Shown here one piece after another: positions 8,018 to 15,959 of a DNA stretch of 32,998 nt. This DNA comes from Cytophagaceae bacterium (GTDB lineage: Bacteria; Bacteroidota; Bacteroidia; Cytophagales; Spirosomataceae). The stretch spans positions 1 through 32,998 of the forward strand of contig CANFVE010000033.1 of assembly GCA_947450365.1 (NCBI GenBank). The letters run 5' to 3'. The number at the start of each line of letters is the position of its first letter. Position 1 is the stretch's first letter. Made by a program: the position numbers and the translations under genes. The notes beneath the pieces are model-generated. The model saw only the letters and a list, made by a program, of their open reading frames with translations. It did no database searches and had not been told where the DNA came from.

Positions 8018-8989
8018 TTGCTCGTTGAAATGCTTCTGATTTAATGCCAAATTCATTGTATTCCATGTTATTTCCTTCGTAAAGGCATGTTTTCGAATGG
8101 AGCAGTCGCTGATGGGGCAATGGAAACAACAATCATCTAAACAAGGGTCAACGTGTACAAAAATCTCGATGTCGGTTGGCAAAACCTGGCCCAGCGTCAC
8201 TTCAAACGCGTGGATTTCATCATGCACACGACCTAGATCCCAATAGCGAGGTAGGGTTAAATGGCAATCGATGTGGAGGTCTCCGCCATATTGTTGGACC
8301 CGTAAATTATGCAAATCGATCCATTCGAGTTTTTTGTTCTCGACAATCCAATCAATAACCTTTTGAAATACGGCAGGATTGGTTTCATCCATGAGGGCGG
8401 CGACGGCTTGTCGGACGAGTCGGATACCTTGCCAACTCATAAATCCCGCAAACAAAATGGAGGCAATCGAATCCACCCAAAACCACTTTGTAACATACGT
8501 AATACTTAAGGCCACGACGACCAAAATACCGTTATAGGCATCCAAGGTCAGGTGTTTCCCATCGGCGGTCAAGGCAGGCGAATGGCTAGACTTTCCTTGT
8601 TTGATGAGATAAAAACCTAAAATTCCGTTGGCCAAGGCTGACACGAAAGAAATAGCGATACCGGTATCGAGAGAAGCGTAGGTCGGTTGGGAGAAAAAAT
8701 GCTCAAAGGCATGTAAAAAAATATACACAGCCGCCAATAGAATCAAAACCCCTTCCAATCCCGAAGCAAAAAATTCAATTTTCCCATGTCCATAGGGATG
8801 ATTTAAGTCCCGGGGCAAAGAGGCTAAATAAATGGAATAATAGGCGAAAATGGCGGCGACGACGTTGATGATGGATTCGAGGGCATCGGTCAACTGCGTA
8901 CTGGCTCCGCTCAAATAATACGCGTAAAATTTAGCCACCAAAATGGCTACGCTTAAGATAAACGAAAAAATTATGAGCCTTTGTTTCAT
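8003..8989 (-). CDS. cation diffusion facilitator (CDF) metal efflux protein
   Basis: A 328-residue protein with about six hydrophobic helices followed by a cytoplasmic domain. Helix 2 carries LTDALESIIN, a variant of the metal-site motif, and helix 5 carries the HxxxD motif (KHLTLD). After helix 3 comes HPYGHGKIEFF, diagnostic of CDF transporters. The C-terminal domain includes DLHNLRVQQYGGDLHIDCH, the ferredoxin-like fold of the family, and ends with a cysteine cluster (C-x3-CC-x2-C-x4-C) that could bind metal. CDFs export Zn2+, Mn2+, Fe2+ or Co2+ in exchange for protons; the metal cannot be assigned here. It is transcribed alone and converges with the pterin operon. Confidence 0.9.
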   Translation of the reverse strand: MKQRLIIFSFILSVAILVAKFYAYYLSGASTQLTDALESIINVVAAIFAYYSIYLASLPRDLNHPYGHGKIEFFASGLEGVLILLAAVYIFLHAFEHFFSQPTYASLDTGIAISFVSALANGILGFYLIKQGKSSHSPALTADGKHLTLDAYNGILVVVALSITYVTKWFWVDSIASILFAGFMSWQGIRLVRQAVAALMDETNPAVFQKVIDWIVENKKLEWIDLHNLRVQQYGGDLHIDCHLTLPRYWDLGRVHDEIHAFEVTLGQVLPTDIEIFVHVDPCLDDCCFHCPISDCSIRKHAFTKEITWNTMNLALNQKHFNEQLARP

Positions 8990-9015
8990 GCGCGTTAAAA
9001 TGTCTGTAAAGATAG

Positions 9016-9023
9016 TATTTTTG
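9016..9023 (+). promoter_or_regulatory. putative -7 promoter element of the Nudix gene
   Basis: TATTTTTG matches TAnnTTTG and ends four bases before the ATG at 9028, which would give a very short or absent leader. No TTTG at a normal -33 distance was found, so support is moderate. Confidence 0.4.
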
Positions 9024-9027
9024 TGGC

Positions 9028-9582
9028 ATGGAAAATAGGAGGTCAGGATGGGAAATGCTATCCAATAAAACTACATACGAGAACCCATGGATTCGCGTGG
9101 AACACCATGACGTACTAAATCCGAATGGCCAAGTCGGTATTTACGGCAAAGTGCATTTTAAAAATATTGCGGTATCCATTGTGCCCATCGACTCGGATGG
9201 AAATACCTATTTGGTAGGACAGGATCGGTATACCATTGGACAATATTCCTGGGAATTGCCCGAAGGAGGTTGTTTGATTGAATCTGGAGAAAGTCCTTTA
9301 GAAGCAGCCAAACGCGAATTATTGGAAGAAACCGGTTTAGTCGCGGAATCATGGACCTGTTTAGGCGAAGTATTTTTGTCCAATTCAGTGACCGATGAAA
9401 AAGCGGTGATTTTTATGGCGAAGGATTTGCAGCAACAAAAAGCCCGACCCGAAGAAACCGAAGTATTACAAATACAAAAATTACCGCTTCAATCAGCAAT
9501 CAACATGGCGAAAAAAGGGGAAATCAAAGACGCGTTGAGTGTGATAAGTCTATTAAAGGTCCCAGGATTGCATGACCGCTAA
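9028..9582 (+). CDS. Nudix hydrolase, ADP-ribose/ADP-sugar pyrophosphatase-like
   Basis: A 184-residue protein with a Nudix box at about residues 77-101: PEGGCLIESGE followed by REL-x-EETGL, which supplies the Mg2+-binding glutamates. Spacing between the double glycine and the first box glutamate is one residue longer than the textbook motif. The N-terminal WIRVEHHDVLNPNG and WELPEGG are typical of the NudF-like group that hydrolyses ADP-ribose or other nucleoside diphosphate sugars. The substrate remains inferred. Its 3' end overlaps convergent surE by 30 bases. Confidence 0.88.
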   Translation: MENRRSGWEMLSNKTTYENPWIRVEHHDVLNPNGQVGIYGKVHFKNIAVSIVPIDSDGNTYLVGQDRYTIGQYSWELPEGGCLIESGESPLEAAKRELLEETGLVAESWTCLGEVFLSNSVTDEKAVIFMAKDLQQQKARPEETEVLQIQKLPLQSAINMAKKGEIKDALSVISLLKVPGLHDR

Positions 9583-10329
9583 TTCGGTATAATCCGTCAT
9601 ATCGTATTTAATGGGCACAATACTCACGTAATTTTCGGCAAGCGCATCTAAATCGGTACCATTATTGACATCCTCATTGTAAAGATCGCCATCCATCCAA
9701 TAATAGGGCTGATTATAGGGATCCTTTCGTTCTTCAAAATACTCGCGATATACCGCATCTGCTTGTTTGGCGACCTTAATTCCTTTCAAAGGAACTTCCG
9801 ATTTTGCCGGGAAATTTACATTCAATGTTAGGCCTTTGGGAAGTCCGTGCGCTAACACTTTTTGGGCAATTTTAATGACAAAATCATGGCAATGGCTAAA
9901 ATCCGCATCCGCGCCATATTCACAAAGTGAAAAACCGATGGCTGGAATACCTTCCATCGCCGCTTCGATGGCCGCGGACATGGTTCCGGAGTACAATACG
10001 GAAATGGAGGCGTTTGACCCATGGTTAATTCCCGAAACGACTAAATCGATTTTCCGACCTTTCAAAATATGATGTTTCCCAAATTTCACACAATCCGCAG
10101 GCGTACCCGAACATTTATAGGATTGGATCCCAGGACCAAAATCCGTGGTTTTAGAAACCCGAAGCGGTGCGCCTAAGGTAATCGCATGTCCCATCCCAGA
10201 TTGATGCGTATCAGGGGCTACGACAACCACTTCGCCCATTTCAGACATAATTTCCGTGAGTACTCGGATTCCTTTGGAATAAATGGAATCATCATTGGCA
10301 ATTAAAATAAGTGGTTTTTCCTGGCTCAT
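9553..10329 (-). CDS. surE: 5'/3'-nucleotidase SurE
   Basis: A 258-residue metal-dependent phosphatase acting on nucleoside 5'- and 3'-monophosphates, linked in other bacteria to stationary-phase survival. The metal-binding pair Asp13-Asp14 is in LIANDDS (usually NDDG), followed by VVAPDTHQSGMGHAIT, YKCSGTPADCVKFG and DLVVSGINHGSN, then YSGTMSAA, all hallmark segments in order. Length is normal for the family. It is divergent from the GNAT gene at 10381 across a 51-base AT-rich gap and convergent with the Nudix gene. Confidence 0.95.
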   Translation of the reverse strand: MSQEKPLILIANDDSIYSKGIRVLTEIMSEMGEVVVVAPDTHQSGMGHAITLGAPLRVSKTTDFGPGIQSYKCSGTPADCVKFGKHHILKGRKIDLVVSGINHGSNASISVLYSGTMSAAIEAAMEGIPAIGFSLCEYGADADFSHCHDFVIKIAQKVLAHGLPKGLTLNVNFPAKSEVPLKGIKVAKQADAVYREYFEERKDPYNQPYYWMDGDLYNEDVNNGTDLDALAENYVSIVPIKYDMTDYTELAVMQSWDL

Positions 10330-10380
10330 TGTTTTTTAATTTGAAGGCAATTTACAAATTTGCAAGCACAATCAGGAAGC

Positions 10381-10878
10381 ATGCAATTCAGAAAAGCGAC
10401 AATTTTAGATATACCTACCATTCAAGCCATCGCTGAGGAAACTTGGCGACCTACGTATAGTCACATATTAACCGAGCAGCAGACCCTGTATATGTTGGAA
10501 CTTATGTACAATTCCGAAACCTTACAGGCGCAAATTGAGGGCAATGTCTCCTTTTACATGGTCGAGGAATCGGCAGAATCTGTCGGTTATGTGGCTTTTG
10601 AAATCACCTCGAAGGATGTGGTCAAATTGCATAAAATCTATTTCCGACCTGATCAAAAGAAGAAAGGAGCGGGGCGCTTGGCCATTGAATTTGTCAAAAA
10701 CCAAGCGAGACAATTGGGGGCTAGGTCCATCGAATTAAATGTCAATAAATACAATTCTGCCGTGGATTTCTACCTAAAAATGGGATTTACCCAGCAGCGC
10801 GACATGATCCTCGATATTGGTCAAGGCTACGTTATGGACGATTATGTGATGCAATTCGATCTAATGCCAGTTCAATAA
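10381..10878 (+). CDS. GNAT family N-acetyltransferase
   Basis: A 165-residue acetyltransferase with the GNAT order: an N-terminal strand (MQFRKATILDI), the central GYVAFEI strand, the acetyl-CoA loop QKKKGAGRLAI, then LNVNKYN-x2-AVDFYLKMGF, the C-terminal motif B. The acceptor is unknown; small-molecule or protein N-acetylation are both possible. ATG 10381 is chosen over a TTG at 10360 because an AGGA ribosome-binding sequence lies five bases upstream of it and the GNAT strand begins immediately after. Its last 47 bases overlap the convergent nucleoside phosphorylase gene, the longest overlap in the window. Confidence 0.88.
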   Translation: MQFRKATILDIPTIQAIAEETWRPTYSHILTEQQTLYMLELMYNSETLQAQIEGNVSFYMVEESAESVGYVAFEITSKDVVKLHKIYFRPDQKKKGAGRLAIEFVKNQARQLGARSIELNVNKYNSAVDFYLKMGFTQQRDMILDIGQGYVMDDYVMQFDLMPVQ

Positions 10879-11710
10879 GCCCCATAATTTGCCCTTCCGG
10901 ATTTTTTGAAAACTCATGCGTAATACGATTCGCCAAAATAGCATTTAATGAAATCATTTCATGCCCTAATGACGCGGCAAAGGCATAATAGGCGGCCGTT
11001 TCCATTTCGATGTTGCCAATCATTTCGCCTTCAAATTTAGTTTCAGATACCTCAGATAGAAAATCGGGCAACAAAGATTTCATCCGTATTTTACGGCCCT
11101 GTGGCGCATAAAAACCTGGGGCAGTTAAAGTGAAATTTTGATAAGGAAGCGAGGAAAAAAGCTGTTTTAAGCGAGAAGATCCCTTTGCTCCATATACGGG
11201 AAGGGGATATTGGATGTTGGATGCCCATTCAGACAAGGCGCTTTGACTCAACATCAATGGGGACTCAAACCCATAAAACTGAGCTAAATTATCAAAACCA
11301 ATCGCAGCCGTAGAAACCAGATAAGAATCTACCGGAATGGACTTCTGAATACTCCCTGACGTCCCGATCCGAATCAGTTCAAGACTTTTTTTTGTGTCCT
11401 TTTCCTGGCGAGTTCGTAGGTCTATATTCACCAAAGCATCTAATTCTGTTAAAACGATTTCAACATTATCAGCGCCAATGCCACTCGAAATCACGCCGAT
11501 TCTCCCCCCGTTCAATTCCCCCATGTGGCTAACAAATTCGCGTTTATGAATTTTGATATCGACACGATCAAAAAATTGGGATACCTTAGACACGCGTTCA
11601 GGGTCACCCACTAAAATAATACGATCAGGCACTTGATCTGGTCGAATATGTAAATGATAGGAACTTCCGTCTGGATTAATAATCAGGTCGGTCTCTGAGA
11701 AATAGGTCAT
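10832..11710 (-). CDS. nucleoside phosphorylase (uridine/purine phosphorylase family)
   Basis: A 292-residue member of the PNP/UDP phosphorylase family, which cleaves nucleosides with phosphate to a base and (deoxy)ribose-1-phosphate in salvage. Visible segments are IILVGDPERV near the N-terminus (phosphate site), ISSGIGADN, IRIGTSGSIQ, and the nucleoside-binding GNIEMETAA, which carries the family's catalytic-region glutamates and methionine. The order and length fit uridine phosphorylase-like enzymes; the preferred base cannot be read. ATG 11710 is used because the frame's extension to 11764 would overlap the divergent Gre-like gene and adds a stretch unlike the family. Confidence 0.88.
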   Translation of the reverse strand: MTYFSETDLIINPDGSSYHLHIRPDQVPDRIILVGDPERVSKVSQFFDRVDIKIHKREFVSHMGELNGGRIGVISSGIGADNVEIVLTELDALVNIDLRTRQEKDTKKSLELIRIGTSGSIQKSIPVDSYLVSTAAIGFDNLAQFYGFESPLMLSQSALSEWASNIQYPLPVYGAKGSSRLKQLFSSLPYQNFTLTAPGFYAPQGRKIRMKSLLPDFLSEVSETKFEGEMIGNIEMETAAYYAFAASLGHEMISLNAILANRITHEFSKNPEGQIMGLIELALDRIASHNRP

Positions 11711-11753
11711 ACGCGAAATTATTGATAATTTTCGAAAACATTTCCATTTGATA

Positions 11754-12203
11754 ATGCGCAGCAAACATGATATTCTTCTTGGCCTAGAAAAAAAACTAAA
11801 AAACAGTTTATCTGAAGCGGAAAGGGATTATTTCTTAGCCAAGGAATCGCGTGATTCCGATACCAAAAGCAGCGCGGGCGATAAATTTGAGACAGGGAGG
11901 GAAATGATGCAGCGAGAAATGGATAAATTAAGTGCATCCATCGATTTATTAAAATCCCAATTAGCTAAAATTGCGACCATTGATGTCCATAAATCAAGTG
12001 CTAAGGTCTGTTTTGGGTCTTATCTCATCACGGATGCCGGACATTATTTTATGTCCATAGGCCTTGGAAAAATCACGGATGATTATGGTGATTTCTTTGC
12101 CATATCGAGTGATTCCCCCATCGGCGCGAAATTGATGGGCAAACAAGTCGGCGAAAGTATTGAAATGCAAACCAGAAAAATAACGCTAAAAACGATCCTA
12201 TGA
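11754..12203 (+). CDS. GreA/GreB C-terminal-domain-like protein
   Basis: A 149-residue protein. Residues 1-75 form a charged, helical, coiled-coil-like arm (EKKLKNSLSEAERDYF, then SAGDKFETGREMMQREMDKL), and the rest looks like the FKBP-like C-terminal fold of Gre factors (FGSYLIT, FFAISSDSPIGAKLMGK, GESIEM). Gre factors enter the RNA polymerase secondary channel to rescue backtracked complexes. Here similarity is strongest in the C-terminal fold, so a transcription role is inferred, not proven. Relatives in Bacteroidota are often mislabelled 3-oxoacyl-ACP synthase. ATG 11754 is used over TTG 11748. It heads a four-gene operon and its stop overlaps the DUF2834 start (ATGA). Confidence 0.7.
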   Translation: MRSKHDILLGLEKKLKNSLSEAERDYFLAKESRDSDTKSSAGDKFETGREMMQREMDKLSASIDLLKSQLAKIATIDVHKSSAKVCFGSYLITDAGHYFMSIGLGKITDDYGDFFAISSDSPIGAKLMGKQVGESIEMQTRKITLKTIL

Positions 12204-12526
12204 AACATGTTCATTATGTGTATTTAATCGCATCCATCGTCGGGGGTGGCCTAACGGCCTACTATGTTTTTGAAGGCATTCAGGCCCATCAGGGTAATTT
12301 CGACGTCATGACCTTTATTCAAAGTACATGGACCGCGGATGCCTATGCGAAAAGTTTAAGTTGTGATTTTTGGACGGCGGCAACCATGGGAACATTGTTC
12401 ATGATCGTCGAAGGGACGCGCATCAAAATCAAATACCTATATTTGTACGTATTGGCAACCTTTTTAATTGCTTTTGCCTTCGCATTTCCTTTGTTTTTAT
12501 TTAACAGACATCGTTTATTGGCCTAA
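12200..12526 (+). CDS. DUF2834 membrane protein
   Basis: A 108-residue protein with three predicted transmembrane helices. The central SCDFWTAATMGTLFMIVEGTR and final FALPLFL-like segment (FAFPLFLFNRHR) match what I recall of DUF2834, a small bacterial membrane family of unknown function. It starts within the stop of the Gre-like gene (4-base overlap), so translation is probably coupled, and the DUF1801 gene follows six bases after it. No residues suggest an enzymatic role. Confidence 0.75.
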   Translation: MKHVHYVYLIASIVGGGLTAYYVFEGIQAHQGNFDVMTFIQSTWTADAYAKSLSCDFWTAATMGTLFMIVEGTRIKIKYLYLYVLATFLIAFAFAFPLFLFNRHRLLA

Positions 12527-12532
12527 TATTTT

Positions 12533-12862
12533 ATGGAAGAATATATAAATACATTTCCAGAGCCTACGCAAAAAATCTTGCGGGAGGTATTGGCTGCGAT
12601 TCGTTCTGTGGTGCCAGAAGGCACAGAAGAAAAAATGGCCTATGGCATGCCGACATTTAAATTCAAAAAAAACATCGTTCATTTTGCCGCTTGGAATAAA
12701 CATGTCGGATTTTATCCCACACCCAGCGCCATTCGCGCATTTCAGATGGAATTATCTTCCTATGAGGGTTCCAAAGGGGCGATTAAATTTCCGTTTGAAA
12801 AACCCATGCCCCTCGAATTAATCAAAGAAATCGTCAAATTCAGGGTCAAAGAAATTAGTTAA
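12533..12862 (+). CDS. DUF1801 (YdhG/iron-chaperone-like) protein
   Basis: A 109-residue cytoplasmic protein. INTFPEPTQKILREVLAAIR, EEKMAYGMPTF, HFAAWNKHVGFYPTP and KFPFEKPMP-x-ELI are the conserved pieces of the DUF1801 family in order. Structures of relatives show a frataxin-like fold, hence the iron-chaperone label in some databases; the function is not established. It is co-transcribed between DUF2834 and the beta-lactamase-fold gene, with gaps of six and three bases. Confidence 0.82.
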   Translation: MEEYINTFPEPTQKILREVLAAIRSVVPEGTEEKMAYGMPTFKFKKNIVHFAAWNKHVGFYPTPSAIRAFQMELSSYEGSKGAIKFPFEKPMPLELIKEIVKFRVKEIS

Positions 12863-12865
12863 GCC

Positions 12866-14368
12866 ATGAAAAAATATGTTATTCTATGTTTAGGTGTGTT
12901 GCTTTTCTTCCAAGCAGAGGCACAAAAAAATGCAATTGAACCCTTTTTGGGGACGGTTGATGCTTTATTTAAGCAATACGCGGAGAATAAAAAATTACCC
13001 GGTGTCGCGTATGGCATCGTATATCAGGGCCAATTGATTCATGCAAAAGGAATCGGTTTCAGTCAAATACCAAGGAATATGCCCGCTAGCCCTCAATCCG
13101 TTTTTCGGATTGCCTCGATGTCCAAGAGTTTTACGTCTATGGCCATTTTGAAATTAAGGGATCAAGGAAAATTACATTTGGATGAACCTGCATCAAAATA
13201 CATTCCCGAACTTAAGGGACAGAAATTAGTCAGCCAAGATGGTCCTGAGATTACGATACGTCATTTGATGACGCATGGAGCGGGATTTCCGGAGGATAAT
13301 CCGTGGGGAGATCGTCAATTGGGCATCTCTGACGAGGCCTTTTCAGCCATGCTGAAAAAAGGAATTCAGTTTTCCAATAATCCAGGAAAGACCTATGAAT
13401 ATAGCAATATGGGATTTGCTCTCCTGGGTCGCATCATTCGAAACGTTTCTGGAAAAACATATCAAAGCTACATTCAAGACGAAATTTGGAAACCCTTGGG
13501 CATGAAAAATACCTATTGGGAATTTGAGAAAGTACCCAAAGGAAGTTTGGCGCTGGGGTATCGGTATATCAATAACGAATGGGTAGAACAACCCATGGAA
13601 CATGATGGAGCTTATGGGGCGATGGGAGGGATGTTGACGACCATCGAGGATTTTGCCAAATATGTGGCCTTTCATTTGTCCGCCTGGCCTGAACGGGATG
13701 AAGCGGATAAAGGTCCGATAAAACGCTCTTCCGTACGTGAAATGCAGTTACCGTGGAATTTAAGTGGAATAAATCCGATGAGTAAATATCCAAATGGAAA
13801 GATGGGGATGTCGGTGAGTGCGTATGGCTATGGCCTGAGTTGGACCCAAGATTATGCCCAACGAAGATCTATCGCCCATTCAGGTGGTTTGCCAGGTTTT
13901 GGGAGTCAATGGCGTATATTCCCAGACTATGAATTGGGTATTATTTCGTTTAGTAATTTGACCTATGCACCGATGGGGGCGATTAATATGTACGTATTGG
14001 ATTCGCTGATCTCCAGCGTGAAATTGACACCTCGGGCTATTCCGGTTTCGACAATTTTGAAGCAGAGACAAAAAGAGTTAGTTGGGATTTTACGTGCCTG
14101 GAACCAAGCGAAAAAAAGCGGTATTTTTGCGGAGAATTTTTTCTTGGATTATTTCCCGGATATGTTGCAAAAGGAATCCGATGCTATTTTTAAGGAAGTA
14201 GGCGACATGAAAAAAGTACATGAGATGATTCCCGAAAATCAATTGCGCGGTTCATTTCAAATAGCCTGTGAACGAGGAGAGGTCGAAGTCAGTTTTACCT
14301 TGACGCCAGAAAATCCTCCGCTCATTCAGGAATATCATATTCGTATACTAAAAAAGGCTCAAGATTGA
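12866..14368 (+). CDS. exported serine hydrolase, beta-lactamase class C fold
   Basis: A 500-residue protein with a Sec signal peptide (cleavage near residue 19, after QAEA). The class C / D-Ala-D-Ala carboxypeptidase catalytic set is complete: S-x-x-K at Ser84-Lys87 (RIASMSKSF), Y-S-N at Tyr179-Asn181, and HSGG at His338-Gly340 in place of the KTG triad. This set acts on peptides or esters in the periplasm; a true beta-lactam resistance role is unlikely from sequence alone. A C-terminal domain of about 110 residues follows. It is the last gene of the operon; its stop codon lies inside a terminator hairpin shared with convergent trhO. Confidence 0.88.
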   Translation: MKKYVILCLGVLLFFQAEAQKNAIEPFLGTVDALFKQYAENKKLPGVAYGIVYQGQLIHAKGIGFSQIPRNMPASPQSVFRIASMSKSFTSMAILKLRDQGKLHLDEPASKYIPELKGQKLVSQDGPEITIRHLMTHGAGFPEDNPWGDRQLGISDEAFSAMLKKGIQFSNNPGKTYEYSNMGFALLGRIIRNVSGKTYQSYIQDEIWKPLGMKNTYWEFEKVPKGSLALGYRYINNEWVEQPMEHDGAYGAMGGMLTTIEDFAKYVAFHLSAWPERDEADKGPIKRSSVREMQLPWNLSGINPMSKYPNGKMGMSVSAYGYGLSWTQDYAQRRSIAHSGGLPGFGSQWRIFPDYELGIISFSNLTYAPMGAINMYVLDSLISSVKLTPRAIPVSTILKQRQKELVGILRAWNQAKKSGIFAENFFLDYFPDMLQKESDAIFKEVGDMKKVHEMIPENQLRGSFQIACERGEVEVSFTLTPENPPLIQEYHIRILKKAQD

Positions 14369-14374
14369 GCCTTT
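14353..14374. terminator. bidirectional intrinsic terminator between the beta-lactamase-fold gene and trhO
   Basis: A perfect 10-bp stem (AAAGGCTCAA with TTGAGCCTTT) around a two-base centre. T-rich runs follow on both strands: CTTTTTTCT on plus and TTTTTT overlapping the stem base on minus. Both convergent genes end inside it: the TGA at 14366-14368 (plus) and at 14359-14361 (minus). Confidence 0.82.
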
Positions 14375-15354
14375 CTTTTTTCTATTTTTAGATTTCGTCC
14401 AAAGGATTTAAATCCTAATTCGGGCGAATAACCGACCGATTGTTTCGAATAATAGCCTTTTTCATTGTAAGGCCTTTTCCTAGGGTGTTCTTTACAGGCC
14501 TGAGAACAAGCGCCTTCCATCTCTTTTAGGCAAGTGGGACAAATGGCTAAGTGCTCATTGCATTCCGGATTGGCACAATTCACCATGTGATCAGAAGTTT
14601 CCTGACAAACATGGCAGGTTGAAATTACCACCGGATTCACCGAATTCACGGGAGTGGCCACGCGGTTATCGAATACATAACAGGAACCATCAAAATCTTC
14701 TCCACCTTCTTCCAAGCCATATTTGATGATGCCACCGTGCAATTGGTATACGTTTTTAAACCCTTTTTCCAACAAATAAGCGCTCGCCTTTTCGCATTTA
14801 ATCCCACCCGTACAATACGTAATGACCTTTTTGTCTTTCAAATGCTCGATTTCATGTACATGGTCTGGCAGATCGCGTAGATTCTCCATGTCGAAGGTAT
14901 AGGCGCCTTTGAACCGACCTAGCTCATGTTCATAATTAGAACGCATATCCACCAAAACGACATCCGGGTCATTTTTGATCATTTCCTTGAATTCGGCAGG
15001 TTTAACATGTTTTCCTGTTCGAACCTTGGGATTCACAGGTAAATCCGAGTGAACGATTTCATTTTTGACGCGCACATGCAATTTGCTAAAGGTATGCGCC
15101 TCATGCTCTTCGATTTTAAAATCAAAGTCGGTCCCCTTAAAAATCGGATCCTGCTCAAGCCATTTCATGTAGGCATCACAATCCGCCTTGGTTCCTGAAA
15201 CAGCCCCATTTAGGCCTTCTGAGGCTACAATGATCCGACCTAAGATATGATTTTCAATACAAAAAACGTGATGCTTTTCCCGATAAGATTCCGGATCTGG
15301 AATAGGGGTATAGTTATAGTAAAGCAATACACTGTAAGGTTTCATCTTCAACAT
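14359..15354 (-). CDS. trhO: tRNA uridine(34) hydroxylase, rhodanese type
   Basis: TrhO (formerly YceA) makes 5-hydroxyuridine at position 34 of certain tRNAs using O2. The 331-residue protein has the N-terminal domain with LYYNYTPI and SEGLNGAVSGT, then a rhodanese domain with VVLVDMRSNYEHELGRF and the active-site loop YCTGGIKCEKA (Cys178 counted from ATG 15345). A C-terminal cysteine-rich region follows (CHVC, CANPEC, CPTC, CSQAC), probably zinc-binding. Start may be ATG 15354 or 15345. It lies 25 bases downstream of tRNA-Leu on the same strand and may share its transcript. Confidence 0.93.
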   Translation of the reverse strand: MLKMKPYSVLLYYNYTPIPDPESYREKHHVFCIENHILGRIIVASEGLNGAVSGTKADCDAYMKWLEQDPIFKGTDFDFKIEEHEAHTFSKLHVRVKNEIVHSDLPVNPKVRTGKHVKPAEFKEMIKNDPDVVLVDMRSNYEHELGRFKGAYTFDMENLRDLPDHVHEIEHLKDKKVITYCTGGIKCEKASAYLLEKGFKNVYQLHGGIIKYGLEEGGEDFDGSCYVFDNRVATPVNSVNPVVISTCHVCQETSDHMVNCANPECNEHLAICPTCLKEMEGACSQACKEHPRKRPYNEKGYYSKQSVGYSPELGFKSFGRNLKIEKRKAQS

Positions 15355-15379
15355 GATTTACAGGTTCAACAATAAAAAG

Positions 15380-15463
15380 TGACGATGGGGAGATTCGAAC
15401 TCCCATACCTAAAGCGGCACTACCACCTCAAAGTAGCGTGTCTACCAATTTCACCACATCGCC
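15380..15463 (-). tRNA. tRNA-Leu (anticodon GAG)
   Basis: On the minus strand the acceptor GGCGATG pairs with CATCGTC (one G-U pair), with discriminator A at 15380. There is a D-arm containing GGTAGACA. The anticodon stem CTACT/GGTAG closes the loop TTGAGGT, giving anticodon GAG at 15427-15429 (reads CUC/CUU). A long class II variable arm follows, and the T-arm is GGGAG-TTCGAAT-CTCCC. The class II arm plus GAG identifies leucine. CCA is not encoded; the next bases are CTTTTT. Confidence 0.96.
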
Positions 15464-15477
15464 AAAAAATGGGTTAG

Positions 15478-15512
15478 CAAAATTACCAAATATTTACTTA
15501 CTTGCCAACAAA
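15478..15512 (-). promoter_or_regulatory. putative promoter of tRNA-Leu (and perhaps trhO)
   Basis: On the minus strand a -7-like TAATTTTG (15485-15478, full match to TAnnTTTG) is preceded by TTTG (15512-15509) with 23 bases between, slightly longer than the usual 19-21. Transcription would begin about nine bases before the mature tRNA 5' end. Confidence 0.45.
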
Positions 15513-15540
15513 TCAGAAAATTCAAAAATTATACATCGGA

Positions 15541-15915
15541 ATGGCTTTAGAACTAAGCGGAAAACTCATCAAAAAATTACCTGAGGTTACAGGAACAGGT
15601 AAAAATGGTACAAATTGGATCAAACAAGAATTTGTGTTAGAGACACAAGATCAATACCCAAAAAAGATATGTATGTCAGTTTGGGGAGACAAAACGCAGG
15701 ATTTAGCACCTGTACAAGAAGGGGAGATAGTCAAAGTACAATTCAATGTGGAGTCACGCGAATACAATGAACGTTGGTATACGGAAATCCGGGCTTATCG
15801 CCTCGATCGAAGTGGTGCTGCACCTAGCGTTCCACCCCATGTAGAACCTAGCGCCGCTGGAGGATATCAATTCCCTCCATTGGCCGCAGAAAGTGGAGAT
15901 GATCTTCCTTTCTAA
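15541..15915 (+). CDS. DUF3127 OB-fold protein with SSB-like acidic C-terminal tip
   Basis: A 124-residue protein. The core MALELSGKLIKKLPEVTG, GTNWIKQEFVLETQ, YPKKICMSVWGDK and VQFNVESREYN matches DUF3127, a Bacteroidota OB-fold family considered related to single-stranded DNA-binding proteins. After a low-complexity linker rich in Pro, Ala and Ser it ends SGDDLPF. This closely resembles the acidic tip of SSB proteins (DDIPF/DDLPF), which recruits replication and repair partners. I infer ssDNA binding and partner recruitment. ATG 15541 is preferred over TTG 15502, whose extra residues lie upstream of the OB-fold strand. It is divergent from tRNA-Leu and shares a terminator with the convergent GNAT. 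Confidence 0.82.
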   Translation: MALELSGKLIKKLPEVTGTGKNGTNWIKQEFVLETQDQYPKKICMSVWGDKTQDLAPVQEGEIVKVQFNVESREYNERWYTEIRAYRLDRSGAAPSVPPHVEPSAAGGYQFPPLAAESGDDLPF

Positions 15916-15922
15916 TTATAAA

Positions 15923-15959
15923 AAAAAGAGCTAAAAATTAATCGTTTTTAGCTCTTTTT
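15923..15959. terminator. bidirectional terminator between DUF3127 gene and GNAT
   Basis: A perfect 15-bp stem (15923-15937 with 15945-15959, core GAGCT-A/T-rich) with a seven-base loop; the A/T ends provide U-tracts in both directions. The TAA of the minus-strand GNAT gene lies at the loop edge (15938-15940). Confidence 0.85.

Noticed and set aside
12866-14368. Antibiotic-resistance beta-lactamase
   Set aside because: It has the class C catalytic set, but HSGG replaces KTG and the long C-terminal domain is typical of general peptidase or esterase relatives.
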